Position numbers and translations under genes: made by a program
Part shown: piece by piece, positions 10,566 to 21,634 of the stretch
How the letters are laid out: every line of letters begins with the position of its first letter
How positions within the stretch are numbered: the first letter of the stretch is position 1
The notes under the pieces: generated by a model
The model's database searches: none
What the model was told of the DNA's origin: nothing
The model's input: only the letters and a program-made list of their open reading frames with translations
From: Shinella sp. CPCC 101442
GTDB lineage: Bacteria; Pseudomonadota; Alphaproteobacteria; Rhizobiales; Rhizobiaceae
Reading direction: 5' to 3'
DNA: 64,000 nt
NCBI RefSeq assembly: GCF_024704725.1
Contig: NZ_JALIQS010000006.1
Location: forward strand, 1 to 64,000

Positions 10566-11387
10566 TTAGCGGAGCTTCGGGCGAAGAGCAACGATGGCGG
10601 CCGCCGTTTCCTCGATGGAACGGCGCGTGACGTCGATGATCGGCCAGTTGTTGCGCGCACAAAGCGCACGGGCATATTTCAATTCCTCGGAGATTTGCGC
10701 CCGGTCGACATAGTCGTCGCCGCGAAAATCCTGCGTCTGGCCGAGAATCCGGTTCTGCCGCACCTGGGCGATCCGGTCCGTCGTGGCGATGAGCCCTACG
10801 ACCAGCGGCTTTTCCGTCGTCGACAGACGCTCGGGCAACGGCACGCCGAGAACGATCGGCACATTCGCCGTCTTGATGCCGCGGTTGGCGAGATAGATGC
10901 TGGTCGGTGTCTTGGAAGTCCGGCTGATCCCGATCAGGATGACATCCGCCTCCTCAAGATCGGCCGGCAATTGCCCGTCATCGTGATCCATCGTGAAATT
11001 GAGCGCATCGATGCGCGCGAAATATTCCGCATTCATCACATGCTGCGCGCCCACCCGCCGGCGCGATGGCGCACCGAGATAGGACTGGAAGAGATCGATG
11101 ACCGGTTCGAGCACGGACACGCAGGGTACGCCCATGTCCCGGCAGCGCTGGTCGATGACGTCGGACAGTTCCCGATCGACGATCGTGTAGAGCACGATGC
11201 CCGGCGCACCGTCGATCGCATCGAGCACAGGCATCAGCTGTTTGCGGTTTCGGATCAGCGGATAGACATGCTCCAGCGCCTGCGAGGACTGGAACTGCGC
11301 GGCGGCGGCCCGGCCGGCGGCGATGAGAGTCTCGCCCGTCGAGTCCGATATCAGGTGCAGATGGAAGTAGTTTTTGGTGCTTTCCAC
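10566..11387 (-). CDS. Pyruvate,phosphate dikinase regulatory protein (kinase/pyrophosphorylase)
   Basis: A 273-aa DUF299 protein. Members catalyse ADP-dependent phosphorylation and Pi-dependent dephosphorylation of pyruvate phosphate dikinase or PEP synthetase. [13 protein letters not shown] (about 8-20) and the P-loop-like [11 protein letters not shown] (about 153-163) are the family signatures; [14 protein letters not shown] is near the C-terminus. The start is GTG at 11387, fixed by GGAGG 6 nt upstream. It is the first gene of the leftward operon and its promoter must lie in the origin region. This DUF299 gene next to hemE and the origin is a known arrangement in Alphaproteobacteria. Confidence 0.93.
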   Translation of the reverse strand: MESTKNYFHLHLISDSTGETLIAAGRAAAAQFQSSQALEHVYPLIRNRKQLMPVLDAIDGAPGIVLYTIVDRELSDVIDQRCRDMGVPCVSVLEPVIDLFQSYLGAPSRRRVGAQHVMNAEYFARIDALNFTMDHDDGQLPADLEEADVILIGISRTSKTPTSIYLANRGIKTANVPIVLGVPLPERLSTTEKPLVVGLIATTDRIAQVRQNRILGQTQDFRGDDYVDRAQISEELKYARALCARNNWPIIDVTRRSIEETAAAIVALRPKLR

Positions 11388-11790
11388 AATATCCTCCGCG
11401 CCCTGTTGATGGACTGGGACAAGTGTGAGCTAAAAGCCGCCGCGGTCGGGACGCAAGAGGATAAGTGCCGATTTATCCACAATTGGCGGTTTGCGGGAGA
11501 CGGATTCTCCCGGCATGTGGATAAGACTCATGACACGGCAAAGTGTCGCGCTTCTCCACAGACTATCCACAGACAGCAATTTTTCGAGGTAGTCAGATCG
11601 CCTTGATTCCATAGAGGGAATCCGGTTTCCCAAGATTCTCCGACAAAATCGGCGGATGCGGTCCGCTTTTTCCCCAGGCCGTGGAACAAAGCAGGATTCA
11701 TGTGGAGAGGATTTAATCCTTGATAGTCACCGACTCTAAGAAATAGAAACCTTCTCTAAGAGATTATTTCATTATTGGGAGAACCCTGCG
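11388..11790. other. Putative chromosomal replication origin (oriC)
   Basis: This 403-bp gene-free segment lies between the leftward DUF299 gene and rightward hemE, the same place as the mapped origins of Caulobacter and Sinorhizobium (established knowledge). The sequence shows four DnaA-box-like nonamers at 11473-11571, seven GANTC sites (11503, 11525, 11605, 11618, 11634, 11695, 11732) where about 1.6 are expected by chance, and an A+T-rich right end (about 11709-11775). That end has the direct repeat CTCTAAGA at 11734 and 11754, a candidate unwinding element. Promoters for both flanking genes must also be here. Confidence 0.85.
11473..11571. other. DnaA-box cluster in oriC
   Basis: Perfect TTATCCACA occurs at 11473-11481 and its reverse complement TGTGGATAA at 11516-11524. 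One-mismatch copies are TTCTCCACA at 11552-11560 and CTATCCACA at 11563-11571, only two bases apart. A weaker two-mismatch copy in reverse orientation begins near 11701. Confidence 0.85.
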
Positions 11791-12825
11791 GTGTCCTCGA
11801 AAAACCGGAAGATCGTCGATGTCCTCAACGGGAAGACGGTCTCTCCTCCTCCCCTCTGGCTAATGCGCCAGGCAGGCCGCTACTTGCCGGAGTACAGGGC
11901 AACGCGTGCCGCTGCCGGGAGTTTCCTCGATCTCTGTTACTCGCCGGAGCTGGCGACGGAAGTGACGCTGCAGCCGATCCGCCGCTATGGCTTCGACGCG
12001 GCGATCCTGTTTTCCGACATCCTCGTCATCCCCGATGCGCTGAAGCGGAACGTCCGCTTCGAAGAGGGACACGGTCCACGTCTTGATCCGATCGACGCGG
12101 ACGGGATCCTTGCTCTCGAGGGCAAAGGTGTCCTGGATCACCTCAAGCCCGTCCTGGAGACCGTCGAGCGCCTGCGGGGTACCCTTCCCGAGGAAACGGC
12201 GCTGCTCGGCTTCTGTGGCGCGCCCTGGACGGTTGCGACCTACATGATCGCCGGCCACGGCACGCCCGACCAGGCGCCGGCCCGGCTTTTCGCCTACAGG
12301 GAACCGAAAGCCTTTGCGCATCTCCTCGATACGCTCGCGGATCTTTCCGCCGATTATCTCGTCGCCCAGATTGATGCCGGCGCGGATGCCGTCCAGATTT
12401 TCGATTCCTGGGCGGGCGTTCTCGGCGAAAAGGAATTTTCGGAGTTAGCGATAAAGCCGGTCCGCAAGATCATCGATTCCGTCAAATCCCGCCGACCCCA
12501 GGCAAAGATCATCGCCTTTGCCAAAGGTGCCGGCCTGTTCTTGAAAACCTATCGGCAGGACACGCGCGCCGATGCGATCGGCCTCGACTGGTCGGTGCCG
12601 CTCGCTTTCGCCGCCGAGTTGCAGAAGGACGGTCCCATTCAGGGAAATCTCGATCCGATGCGCGTGGTTGCCGGAGGTGCAGCGCTCGACGAGGGCATCG
12701 ACGCCATCCTGCAGGCGCTTGGAAACGGTCCGCTGATCTTCAATCTCGGCCACGGCATCACGCCACAGGCCGATCCTGAGAACGTCGCGCGCCTCGTTGC
12801 GCGGGTGCGGGGGCAAAACCGGTGA
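11791..12825 (+). CDS. hemE: Uroporphyrinogen decarboxylase
   Basis: A 344-aa HemE, which decarboxylates the four acetate side chains of uroporphyrinogen III to give coproporphyrinogen III in haem synthesis. Signatures are [17 protein letters not shown] (about 20-36) and [14 protein letters not shown] (about 142-155). FSDILV with the catalytic Asp is near 74, and NLGHGI with His is near 319-324. The start is GTG at 11791 with GGGAGA about 9 nt upstream. hemJ overlaps its end by 4 bp. As the first gene right of the origin it is among the earliest replicated. Confidence 0.97.
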   Translation: MSSKNRKIVDVLNGKTVSPPPLWLMRQAGRYLPEYRATRAAAGSFLDLCYSPELATEVTLQPIRRYGFDAAILFSDILVIPDALKRNVRFEEGHGPRLDPIDADGILALEGKGVLDHLKPVLETVERLRGTLPEETALLGFCGAPWTVATYMIAGHGTPDQAPARLFAYREPKAFAHLLDTLADLSADYLVAQIDAGADAVQIFDSWAGVLGEKEFSELAIKPVRKIIDSVKSRRPQAKIIAFAKGAGLFLKTYRQDTRADAIGLDWSVPLAFAAELQKDGPIQGNLDPMRVVAGGAALDEGIDAILQALGNGPLIFNLGHGITPQADPENVARLVARVRGQNR

Positions 12826-13361
12826 ACGAGAAGCAGACGGCCGAGAGTGCCGGGCGTCGCGCACGACTGCGCGCCGCCGTTGCGCTTACCGTTTTCGCTG
12901 TTCTCGCGCTTCTGCTGATCCTTTATCCGCCCGACGATCTGTATCTCTGGATCAAGGCGTTGCACATCATCGCGGTGATGTCCTGGATGGCGGGCCTGCT
13001 CTATCTGCCACGCCTATTCGTCTACCATACGGATGCGCCGCGTGGCTCGGCCCAGTCGGAAACCTTCAAGGTGATGGAAGGGCGGCTCTACCGCACGATC
13101 ATGCAACCGGCGATGGGTCTCGCCTGGCTGCTCGGCCTCTATCTCGCTTGGTCGATCTATGGATTTCAGGGCGGCTGGCTGCACGCCAAGCTCGCTTTTG
13201 TCGCGTTGCTGACGGGCGTTCATCACTATTTCGGCCGTGCCGTGAAGGCTTTTGCCGAAGACCGCAATGAAAAAACCGGACGACAGTGGCGCATCTGGAA
13301 CGAGGCGCCGGCGCTGCTGATGGTCCTCATCGTCATCATGGCTGTCGTCAAACCCTTTTAG
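12822..13361 (+). CDS. hemJ: Protoporphyrinogen IX oxidase HemJ
   Basis: A 179-aa membrane protein with four or five hydrophobic segments: [67 protein letters not shown] and [12 protein letters not shown]. The first family histidine lies in [19 protein letters not shown] (about 46-64). HemJ uses haem and a quinone-linked route to oxidise protoporphyrinogen IX and is the usual enzyme in Alphaproteobacteria. The GTG start overlaps the hemE TGA (GTGA), so two haem-pathway enzymes are coupled. The N-terminus is somewhat longer and more basic than average. Confidence 0.9.
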   Translation: MNEKQTAESAGRRARLRAAVALTVFAVLALLLILYPPDDLYLWIKALHIIAVMSWMAGLLYLPRLFVYHTDAPRGSAQSETFKVMEGRLYRTIMQPAMGLAWLLGLYLAWSIYGFQGGWLHAKLAFVALLTGVHHYFGRAVKAFAEDRNEKTGRQWRIWNEAPALLMVLIVIMAVVKPF

Positions 13362-13548
13362 CCGTTGCGCGACAAAACGGACGAAATGCACGAGGCCCCT
13401 TGCGACGGCGCTCGGGAACCGCTATTTTCCGCCCATCTCATCTTTCATGGCATGTGTATTCGTTCAGTGAACTGCACCGAATCCCCCGCAGTTCGTCCTT
13501 GACCCGCACGCCTTTTCCCATCCCGAAGACCCGCAGCATGGACCATTC

Positions 13549-14814
<1,266 letters not shown>

Positions 14815-14839
14815 TCGACGGTGCAAGCACTGGAATTTC

Positions 14840-14870
14840 ATGGTCCCGCCGAAAGGTGGGGCCATTTTCG
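14840..14870 (+). terminator. Intrinsic terminator after rho
   Basis: An 11-bp stem ATGGTCCCGCC / GGTGGGGCCAT (two G-U pairs) with a GAAA loop is followed by TTTTCG and TTT. It starts 26 bp after the rho stop. Confidence 0.75.
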
Positions 14871-14947
14871 TTTGAGGAGCGAGGATTGATTCCCTTCCGA
14901 AACGATCTGATCGATTCGCTATCGTAACTTTTGAAACGGATGATGTA

Positions 14948-16270
14948 GTGAGCCAGGACACGATTTTTGCTCTGTCGAGCGGGAGCCTGCCCTCCGGCGT
15001 CGCGATCATCAGGTTGAGCGGACCCCAAAGCCGGCAAACGCTGGAAACGGTCTGCGGACGCGTGCCCGTTTCGCGACGGGCGTCTCTCCTGCCGATTCGC
15101 GATCGAAACGGTCTTGTCCTGGATGAAGGACTTGTCCTGTTTTTCCCCGGGCCTTCTTCTTTCACGGGGGAAGACACGGCCGAACTTCAGATTCACGGCG
15201 GCCGAGCGACGGTCAAAGCCGTTCTATCCACGCTTGGCGCGCTGGAAGGCCTCCGCACCGCCGAGGCCGGTGAATTCTCTCGCCGCGCCTTCCAGAATGG
15301 CCGGATGGATCTCGTGGCAGTGGAAGGTCTTGCAGACCTGGTTGCGGCGGAGACGGAGATGCAACGGCGTCTCGCCGCCGAGCACGCTTCCGGCCACCTT
15401 TCGACCCTCTACGATTCGTGGGCGAAACGTTTGACGCATGCGCGCGCGATGATCGAGGCGGAACTCGATTTCGCGGATGAGGAGGATGTGCCCGGCTCCG
15501 TCGCATCGACGATCTGGCAGGACATGCGCCGGCTGGAACAGGAAATCGTTAACCATCTGTCCGGATTCCAGGCGGGTGAAATCGTGCGCGATGGTTTGAA
15601 TGTCGTGATCGCAGGCCCGCCAAACGCCGGAAAATCCAGCCTTCTCAATTATTTGGCGCAAAGAGACATTGCCATCGTCACGAATATCCCCGGAACGACG
15701 CGCGACGTTCTGCATGTCGATCTCGACCTGTCGGGTTTCGCTGTTCGTCTCTATGACACCGCGGGCTTGCGCGATACCGATGACATGGTCGAGCAAGAGG
15801 GCATTCGGCGCGCGCAGCGGTCCATCGCCGAGGCCCATCTCGTTCTTCTTCTGTCGAGTGATCCCGATATTGAATGGACTGGCCTCACGGACGGTTATAC
15901 CGGCCCGGTTCTCCGCGTCCTGACTAAAGCGGACGAACGAGACACCGCTTTGCCGACGGGGTCTGCGGATGTTATGATCTCCGTCAAATCCGGAGAGGGT
16001 ATGACGAACCTGCTGGATGCGGTGCGTGCTTTCCTGCCGGATGTCGAGTCGGGACAGGCGCTCTCGCTTCCGACCCGCGAACGGCATTTTGCCAATCTGC
16101 AGGACGCACGTGGGCACATAGAGTCGGCTTTGGCTGCTGAGGCGGTTGGGTTGGATATCCAGGCTGAGCATCTTCGCCTGGCCGGCCATTCCTTGGGCAG
16201 GGTGACTGGCAGGGTCGATGTCGAGAATCTTCTCGACGTAATTTTCTCGGAATTTTGCATAGGCAAATGA
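14948..16270 (+). CDS. mnmE: tRNA uridine-5-carboxymethylaminomethyl modification GTPase
   Basis: A 440-aa MnmE (TrmE), the GTPase partner of MnmG in modifying U34 of certain tRNAs. The N-terminal folate-binding domain includes DTIFALSSG and GVAIIRLSGP; the G domain has G1 GPPNAGKSS (about 223-231), G2 with PGTTRDV, and G3 DTAG (about 270). The G4 motif reads TKAD (about 326) instead of NKxD. The C-terminus ends in the family motif FCIGK with the catalytic Cys. GTG 14948 is the only reasonable start. Its TGA forms the first three bases of a parS site, and mnmG follows 67 bp later. Confidence 0.96.
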   Translation: MSQDTIFALSSGSLPSGVAIIRLSGPQSRQTLETVCGRVPVSRRASLLPIRDRNGLVLDEGLVLFFPGPSSFTGEDTAELQIHGGRATVKAVLSTLGALEGLRTAEAGEFSRRAFQNGRMDLVAVEGLADLVAAETEMQRRLAAEHASGHLSTLYDSWAKRLTHARAMIEAELDFADEEDVPGSVASTIWQDMRRLEQEIVNHLSGFQAGEIVRDGLNVVIAGPPNAGKSSLLNYLAQRDIAIVTNIPGTTRDVLHVDLDLSGFAVRLYDTAGLRDTDDMVEQEGIRRAQRSIAEAHLVLLLSSDPDIEWTGLTDGYTGPVLRVLTKADERDTALPTGSADVMISVKSGEGMTNLLDAVRAFLPDVESGQALSLPTRERHFANLQDARGHIESALAAEAVGLDIQAEHLRLAGHSLGRVTGRVDVENLLDVIFSEFCIGK

Positions 16271-16283
16271 TTCACGTGAAACA
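16268..16283. other. parS site 2 (overlaps mnmE stop)
   Basis: TGATTCACGTGAAACA has one mismatch to the canonical palindrome and is the exact reverse complement of site 1. Its first three bases are the mnmE stop codon. Confidence 0.88.
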
Positions 16284-16309
16284 GCACAACGTGCACGAGT
16301 CAAATCGAA

Positions 16310-16325
16310 CGTTTCACGTGAAACA
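16310..16325. other. parS site 3 (mnmE-mnmG gap)
   Basis: CGTTTCACGTGAAACA has the full 14-bp palindromic core GTTTCACGTGAAAC. It lies 42 bp (start to start, four helical turns) from site 2 and 12 bp before the mnmG start, so it also occupies the mnmG 5' region. Confidence 0.9.
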
Positions 16326-16337
16326 GGTAGGTGAAAA

Positions 16338-18227
16338 ATGACGGATACAAAACACTACGATGTGGTTGTCGTCGGCGGCGGTCATGCCGGTACCGAAGCC
16401 GCCGCCGCCGCCGCACGTTTTGGCGCAAAAACGGCGCTCCTGACCCACAAGGCATCGACGATTGGCGTCATGTCCTGCAATCCGGCTATTGGCGGCCTTG
16501 GCAAAGGTCACCTCGTTCGCGAGGTCGATGCGCTGGATGGCCTCATGGGTCGCGTGGCGGATCGCGCGGGTATCCAGTTCCGTCTGCTCAATCGCCGCAA
16601 AGGCCCTGCTGTGCGCGGCCCCCGCACGCAGGCAGATCGCAAGCTCTATCGCGAGGCGATGCAGCAGGAGATTGCAGCGATTGCCAACCTCGACATTATT
16701 GAAGGCGATGCGTTCGATCTTGACATCGTTGACGGCAAAGTCACGGGCCTGCATACGAAGGATGGACGCCGGCTGTCATGTGCTGCCGTCGTTATCACCA
16801 CGGGTACGTTTCTTCGTGGCCTTATTCATATCGGGAACGAAAAGATTCCAGCCGGGCGTGTTGGCGAACAGCCGTCTCTTGGCCTGTCCGTCACGTTCGA
16901 ACGTTTGGGCCTAAAACTCGGTCGCCTCAAGACGGGTACGCCGGCCCGCCTCGACGGTCGCACGATCGACTGGGCGTCTGTCGGCCGCCAGGCGGCGGAT
17001 GACGAACCTGTGCCCTTCTCGTTTATGACGGACCGCATCACGACGCCGCAGGTCGAATGCGGTGTGACGCGCACGACACCGGCGACACACCGGATCATTG
17101 AAGACAATATCGGCAAATCGGCGATGTATTCCGGCCAGATCGAAGGCGTCGGTCCCCGTTATTGCCCCTCGATCGAGGACAAGATCGTCAGGTTCGGTGA
17201 GCGGGATGGCCATCAGATTTTTCTGGAGCCGGAAGGCCTCGATGACGACACCGTCTATCCGAATGGTATCTCGACATCGCTGCCAGCGGACGTACAGCAG
17301 GCCTTCATCCGCACCATCCCCGGATTGGAGCAGGTAACGATCCTTCAGCCCGGATATGCTATCGAGTATGACCACGTCGATCCGCGTGAGCTGTTCGCCA
17401 CGCTCGAAGTGAAACGCCAGCCGGGGCTGTTCCTTGCCGGCCAGATCAATGGGACGACGGGCTATGAGGAAGCCGCGGCGCAGGGTCTGGTTGCCGGCAT
17501 GAATGCTGCCCGGTGTGCCGGCGGACGCGATGGCCATGTCTTCAGCCGAACGGACAGCTACATCGGCGTGATGCTGGATGACTTGACCTCCCGCGGCGTC
17601 ACCGAACCATATCGCATGTTTACGTCGCGGGCGGAGTACCGGCTTTCCCTTCGCGCGGACAATGCGGATGTTCGCTTGACGCCGTTGGGTCAGTCGCTTG
17701 GTATCGTTGGCAAGGAACGGTGCGACCGGTTTGAGGTATGGTCCGACGAGATGGCTTCGGCGCGCGAAAGCCTGCGAAATCTCAGACTTTCTCCCAATGA
17801 GGCGACTACGCACGGTTTGAAGATCAATCAGGACGGCGTTCGTCGAAGTGGCTACGAGCTTCTGGCCTATCCTGACATCGACTACGGGCGCTTGGTGCCG
17901 ATCTGGCCGGAGGTCTTGGGCGGCTTTACCAGGCGGGTTCGTGAGGCGATCGAGATCGAAGCAAGCTATGCGGTCTATATGAACCGTCAGCAAAATGACA
18001 TTGTCGAGGCACGCCGCGAGGAAGACCGCAGGATACCGCCGGATTTCGATTTCGGTGTTCTTCCGGGTCTGTCGATAGAGTTGCGGCAGAAACTCTCCGC
18101 CGCACGCCCGGCCAATCTGGCGCAGGCCGCGCGCGTCGATGGCATGACGCCGGCTGCATTGACGTTGTTGCTGGTGCATATCAAGCGCTTGCCGGATGAA
18201 AACAGGGATCAGGTTGCTCACGCATGA
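16338..18227 (+). CDS. mnmG: tRNA uridine-5-carboxymethylaminomethyl modification enzyme
   Basis: A 629-aa MnmG (GidA), the FAD enzyme that works with MnmE on tRNA wobble uridine. The FAD-binding [10 protein letters not shown] is at about 12-21. [20 protein letters not shown] (about 46-65), GPRTQADR and [17 protein letters not shown] (about 370-386) are conserved GidA blocks. The C-terminal helical domain carries [17 protein letters not shown] and [20 protein letters not shown] lies about 8 nt before the ATG. The stop overlaps the rsmG start by 4 bp. Confidence 0.98.
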   Translation: MTDTKHYDVVVVGGGHAGTEAAAAAARFGAKTALLTHKASTIGVMSCNPAIGGLGKGHLVREVDALDGLMGRVADRAGIQFRLLNRRKGPAVRGPRTQADRKLYREAMQQEIAAIANLDIIEGDAFDLDIVDGKVTGLHTKDGRRLSCAAVVITTGTFLRGLIHIGNEKIPAGRVGEQPSLGLSVTFERLGLKLGRLKTGTPARLDGRTIDWASVGRQAADDEPVPFSFMTDRITTPQVECGVTRTTPATHRIIEDNIGKSAMYSGQIEGVGPRYCPSIEDKIVRFGERDGHQIFLEPEGLDDDTVYPNGISTSLPADVQQAFIRTIPGLEQVTILQPGYAIEYDHVDPRELFATLEVKRQPGLFLAGQINGTTGYEEAAAQGLVAGMNAARCAGGRDGHVFSRTDSYIGVMLDDLTSRGVTEPYRMFTSRAEYRLSLRADNADVRLTPLGQSLGIVGKERCDRFEVWSDEMASARESLRNLRLSPNEATTHGLKINQDGVRRSGYELLAYPDIDYGRLVPIWPEVLGGFTRRVREAIEIEASYAVYMNRQQNDIVEARREEDRRIPPDFDFGVLPGLSIELRQKLSAARPANLAQAARVDGMTPAALTLLLVHIKRLPDENRDQVAHA

Positions 18228-18856
18228 CGAGTCTGCCGCGCGAATTGAACGGTCTGAATGTTTCACGTGAAACTGTGGACCGGCTGAACACCTTTGTCGC
18301 TCTTTTCAAGAAATGGGCAAAAGCCATCAATCTGGTGGCGCCGTCGACGCTTGCCGAGGTCTGGAGCAGGCATATTGCCGACAGCGCCCAGATCTATGCG
18401 CTCAATCCCGGGCCTCGCATTTGGGCCGATCTGGGCAGCGGTGGTGGTTTTCCAGGCATCGTAACCGGTATCCTGCTCGCCGGAACAGGCGATGGATGGG
18501 TTCATCTTGTGGAGAGCAACAACAAGAAGGCTGCCTTTCTGCGAACGGCGATTCTTGAGACCGGTGCGCGGGCGACTGTGCATGCGATTCGTATCGAAGA
18601 CGCTCCATTGGTCGTTGCGGAATGCGACGCGATCTCGGCGCGAGCCCTTGCCGACCTCGATCTCTTGATGGAATTCAGCCTTCCCTGGGCGGAGCGCAAT
18701 CCAGATTTGCGCCTTTTTCTCCACAAAGGCCGGGATTACCAACGGGAGGTCGATAAAGCGCTTGGTCGCTGGAGATTCGATCTGGTAAAACATGCCAGTG
18801 TCGTCGAGCCGGATTCTGTCGTGCTCGAACTGGCCAGGCTTTCGCGAAAATCTTAG
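18224..18856 (+). CDS. rsmG: 16S rRNA (guanine-527-N7) methyltransferase
   Basis: A 210-aa RsmG (GidB), which methylates N7 of G527 in 16S rRNA; loss gives low-level streptomycin resistance in several bacteria. The SAM-binding motif is [13 protein letters not shown] (about 67-79), followed by [15 protein letters not shown] (about 90-104) and SARALADLD. The N-terminal peptide NVSRET (about 13-18) is encoded by a parS site, so those residues are fixed partly by DNA function. The ATG overlaps the mnmG stop (ATGA) and parA follows. Confidence 0.96.
   Translation: MTSLPRELNGLNVSRETVDRLNTFVALFKKWAKAINLVAPSTLAEVWSRHIADSAQIYALNPGPRIWADLGSGGGFPGIVTGILLAGTGDGWVHLVESNNKKAAFLRTAILETGARATVHAIRIEDAPLVVAECDAISARALADLDLLMEFSLPWAERNPDLRLFLHKGRDYQREVDKALGRWRFDLVKHASVVEPDSVVLELARLSRKS
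18259..18274. other. parS site 4 (inside rsmG)
   Basis: TGTTTCACGTGAAACT has the complete 14-bp core palindrome and one mismatch at the last base. It encodes codons for N-V-S-R-E-T of rsmG. It is the site closest to parA, about 600 bp upstream. Confidence 0.9.
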
Positions 18857-18871
18857 GGATTGGCGGCGTCC

Positions 18872-19666
18872 ATGATAGGCGAAAAGAACCGGATCATTAC
18901 CATTGCGAACCAGAAGGGCGGCGTCGGTAAGACGACGACGGCGATCAATCTCGCAACGGCCCTTGCAGCGATCGGCGAACGCGTGCTGATCGTCGATCTC
19001 GATCCGCAAGGCAATGCCAGCACGGGTCTCGGGATCGACCGCCGCAACCGCGAGCTTTCGTCCTATGACTTGATGGTCGGCAGTCACGGCGTGGCCGAGA
19101 CGGCGATGCCGACTGCCGTGCCGAATCTCTCCATCGTCCCATCGACAATGGACTTGCTCGGCGTCGAGATGGAGATCTCCCAGCAGAACGACCGGGTCTT
19201 TCGCCTCAAGCGCGCCCTGGCCTCGACCGAGGCGTTGTCTTACTCTTACGTGCTGGTTGATTGCCCGCCGTCGTTCAATCTTTTGACGATGAATGCGTTG
19301 GCGGCCGCTCACTCCGTGCTGGTGCCGCTCCAATGCGAGTTTTTCGCGCTGGAGGGTTTGAGCCAGTTGCTGGAGACGGTCGATCAAGTCCGGCGTACCG
19401 TCAATCCACGGCTCGATATCCAGGGGATCGTGCTGACCATGTTCGACTCGCGCAACAATCTGGCGCAGCAGGTCGTCAATGATGTACGCACGCATCTCGG
19501 GGAAAAAGTGTATCACACACTTATTCCGCGCAATGTGCGTGTGTCCGAGGCACCGTCCTACGGTAAGCCGGCCATTCTCTACGATCTCAAATGCGCCGGA
19601 AGTCAGGCCTATCTTCAGCTCGCTTCCGAAGTGATCCAGCGTGAGAGGCAGCGGAAAGCTGCCTGA
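18872..19666 (+). CDS. parA: Chromosome-partitioning ATPase ParA
   Basis: A 264-aa ParA/Soj ATPase that binds DNA non-specifically in the ATP state and moves ParB-parS complexes. The deviant Walker A motif KGGVGKTT is at 15-22 with both the signature Lys15 and Lys20; Walker A' is DLDPQGNAS (about 43-51), and Walker B is VLVDCPPSFN (about 125-134). ATG 18872 (MIGEKNRIITIANQKGG) is chosen; an in-frame TTG at 18860 sits directly against the AGGGA and is too close. Small chromosomal type without an N-terminal HTH. parB follows after 24 bp. Confidence 0.97.
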   Translation: MIGEKNRIITIANQKGGVGKTTTAINLATALAAIGERVLIVDLDPQGNASTGLGIDRRNRELSSYDLMVGSHGVAETAMPTAVPNLSIVPSTMDLLGVEMEISQQNDRVFRLKRALASTEALSYSYVLVDCPPSFNLLTMNALAAAHSVLVPLQCEFFALEGLSQLLETVDQVRRTVNPRLDIQGIVLTMFDSRNNLAQQVVNDVRTHLGEKVYHTLIPRNVRVSEAPSYGKPAILYDLKCAGSQAYLQLASEVIQRERQRKAA

Positions 19667-19690
19667 TTTCCGTACCCGTGAGTAGAACCG

Positions 19691-20584
19691 ATGAATGATG
19701 ACAACTCAAAGCGGCGCCTGGGCCGCGGCCTTGCCGCTCTGATCGGTGAAATGGATCAATTGCCGGCTGCCGATATCGGTGCGCGCCCGGCGGTCAATCC
19801 GGATCGGCTCGTGCCCATCGAGTTTGTCGGCCGCAATCCACGCAATCCGCGTCGCTATTTCGATGAATCGGAACTGCAGGATCTTGCGTCTTCGATCCGC
19901 CAGCATGGTATTGTCCAGCCGGTGGTCGTGCGCACGACGGCGGATAACCGGTTTGAGATCATCGCCGGCGAACGGCGCTGGCGCGCCGCGCAGCTTTCCG
20001 GATTGATCGAGATTCCCGTTATCATCCGCGATGTAGACGACCGTACGGCGCTGGAAATCGCAATCGTCGAGAACGTCCAGCGTTCGGACCTCAATCCGCT
20101 GGAAGAGGCGATGGGCTATGAGCTGCTGATCGCCGATCACGGTTACACGCAGAACGATCTGGGTGAAATCATCGGCAAGAGCCGCAGCCATGTGGCCAAC
20201 AGCCTTCGCCTGCTGAAACTGCCCGAGCCGGTGCGGGACATGCTGGCCTCCGGTACGCTTTCGGCGGGACATGCCCGGGCCCTCATTCCGACCTCCGATC
20301 CCATCGCGCTCGCAAAGGCGGTTGTCGCCAAGGGCATGTCGGTGCGCGATGCCGAGCGGCTGGCCCAGAACGACATCAAGGCCCAGAACGACCCGAATCA
20401 CGGTCAGGCTGCTGCACCCAGGGACGCGAAGGACGCGGACACGCTGGCGCTTGAGCGGACATTGTCGGACGTGCTCGGACTGGATGTTACCGTGAACCAC
20501 AAGGGCAATGGCGGCCAGCTCAGGATCGCCTATAAGACGCTGGAGCAGCTGGAAGAGATCTGCCGGCTCCTGGAGCGTCGCTAA
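19691..20584 (+). CDS. parB: Chromosome-partitioning protein ParB
   Basis: A 297-aa ParB, the CTP-dependent DNA clamp that loads at parS and spreads. The N-terminal RRLGRGLAALIGE (about 8-20) is the ParA-stimulating tail. The CTP-binding motifs GERRWRAA (93-100) and ENVQRSDLNPLEEA (127-140) are intact. The HTH that reads parS is DLGEIIGKSRSHVANSLRLL (about 157-176). The C-terminal dimerisation segment ends LEEICRLLERR. Six matching parS sites are in this window. It converges on holA with a 15-bp gap. Confidence 0.98.
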   Translation: MNDDNSKRRLGRGLAALIGEMDQLPAADIGARPAVNPDRLVPIEFVGRNPRNPRRYFDESELQDLASSIRQHGIVQPVVVRTTADNRFEIIAGERRWRAAQLSGLIEIPVIIRDVDDRTALEIAIVENVQRSDLNPLEEAMGYELLIADHGYTQNDLGEIIGKSRSHVANSLRLLKLPEPVRDMLASGTLSAGHARALIPTSDPIALAKAVVAKGMSVRDAERLAQNDIKAQNDPNHGQAAAPRDAKDADTLALERTLSDVLGLDVTVNHKGNGGQLRIAYKTLEQLEEICRLLERR

Positions 20585-20599
20585 GAAGCTTAGCCGGAT

Positions 20600-21634
20600 T
20601 CAGCGGCGACCTGATTGAAGTACGGTCGCCAGCATCGTCTGCATGGCGATCGTGTCTTCCAGCACCGGTCGCTGTCGGCTTTGCAGGATGGCGGCCTGCA
20701 GGCGCTGGCTTTCCCGGCGGATGGCGGGGCCGGTCCAGGTTTTCAGAGCGTTTTCCACGATGGGTTTGCGGCGGAAATGCAGGTGGCGGCCCAAGGTTGC
20801 CATGACCTGGCCGGCGGGCGCGCGTTTTTCATCCATTTCGGCACGCATGATTTCCAGAAGCTGGAACTGCCGGAGGCAACCTTGCAGGACAAGGAAGACC
20901 GGTGTCTTGGATGAGACGATCTTTTGGATGGCGTGAAGAAAGCCATCCCGGTCTCCCTTGAGAATGGCGTCGATGGCATCGTCCGTGGAGATGGCGCTCG
21001 CGTCGCCGACGATGTCCTCGACATCCTGCTCTTCGACGCTCTCCTTGCCACGGCAATAGAGCGCGAGCTTGCGCACCTCGTTGCGGGAGGCGAGACGGTC
21101 GCCGCCAATCGTTTCCATCAGCCGCCCACGCGCCGCGGGGGAAATACGCAAGCCTTCGGCGGCCAGTTCCTGATCGATCAGCGCCTGGAGGGCGCGACCA
21201 TCATCGGCATAGCAGGCAATGGCGGCGGCTTGCGATGCCGATTCTGCCACCTTGCGCAAGGCCGCGCCTTTCTTGAGGTCTCCGGCCTCGATAAGCAGGG
21301 TGCAATCGCCCGGCGGCATTGCGGCCAACATCTCGAGTGCGTCCGAAATGCCTTTTTCGCTGCCGGCATTGCGGATCCAGACCAGACGGTCGCCGCCGAA
21401 CAGGCCGATGGCGTTCATCTCGTCCATCAGCTTGCCGGCGTGGCTGCCAATTTCCGAAGCATCGAGCTTTATGACGGAGAAGGCGTCGGCAAGATTGACG
21501 CCGCTTGCTGCGGCAAGAGCTGCAGCACGCTCGGAAACGAGCCCGCGGTCCGGCCCATAGATCAGGAAGAGCCGCACGGGCAGAGGCTTCCGCTTCAGGA
21601 AAGCATCAAACTCGTGCGACTTGACTTCGGTCAT
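20600..21634 (-). CDS. holA: DNA polymerase III delta subunit
   Basis: A 344-aa HolA, the clamp-loader subunit that opens the beta ring. Family features are the N-terminal RLFLIYGPDRGLVSERAAAL (about 21-40; the degenerate P-loop region) and VWIRNAG (about 84-90). The C-terminal helical part has KTPVFLVLQGCLRQFQLL and RRKPIVENALKTW (about 228-301). Identity of the delta family is clear despite low overall conservation. It is the last gene of the leftward leuS-lptE-holA operon; its ATG overlaps the lptE stop by 4 bp. Confidence 0.92.
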   Translation of the reverse strand: MTEVKSHEFDAFLKRKPLPVRLFLIYGPDRGLVSERAAALAAASGVNLADAFSVIKLDASEIGSHAGKLMDEMNAIGLFGGDRLVWIRNAGSEKGISDALEMLAAMPPGDCTLLIEAGDLKKGAALRKVAESASQAAAIACYADDGRALQALIDQELAAEGLRISPAARGRLMETIGGDRLASRNEVRKLALYCRGKESVEEQDVEDIVGDASAISTDDAIDAILKGDRDGFLHAIQKIVSSKTPVFLVLQGCLRQFQLLEIMRAEMDEKRAPAGQVMATLGRHLHFRRKPIVENALKTWTGPAIRRESQRLQAAILQSRQRPVLEDTIAMQTMLATVLQSGRR

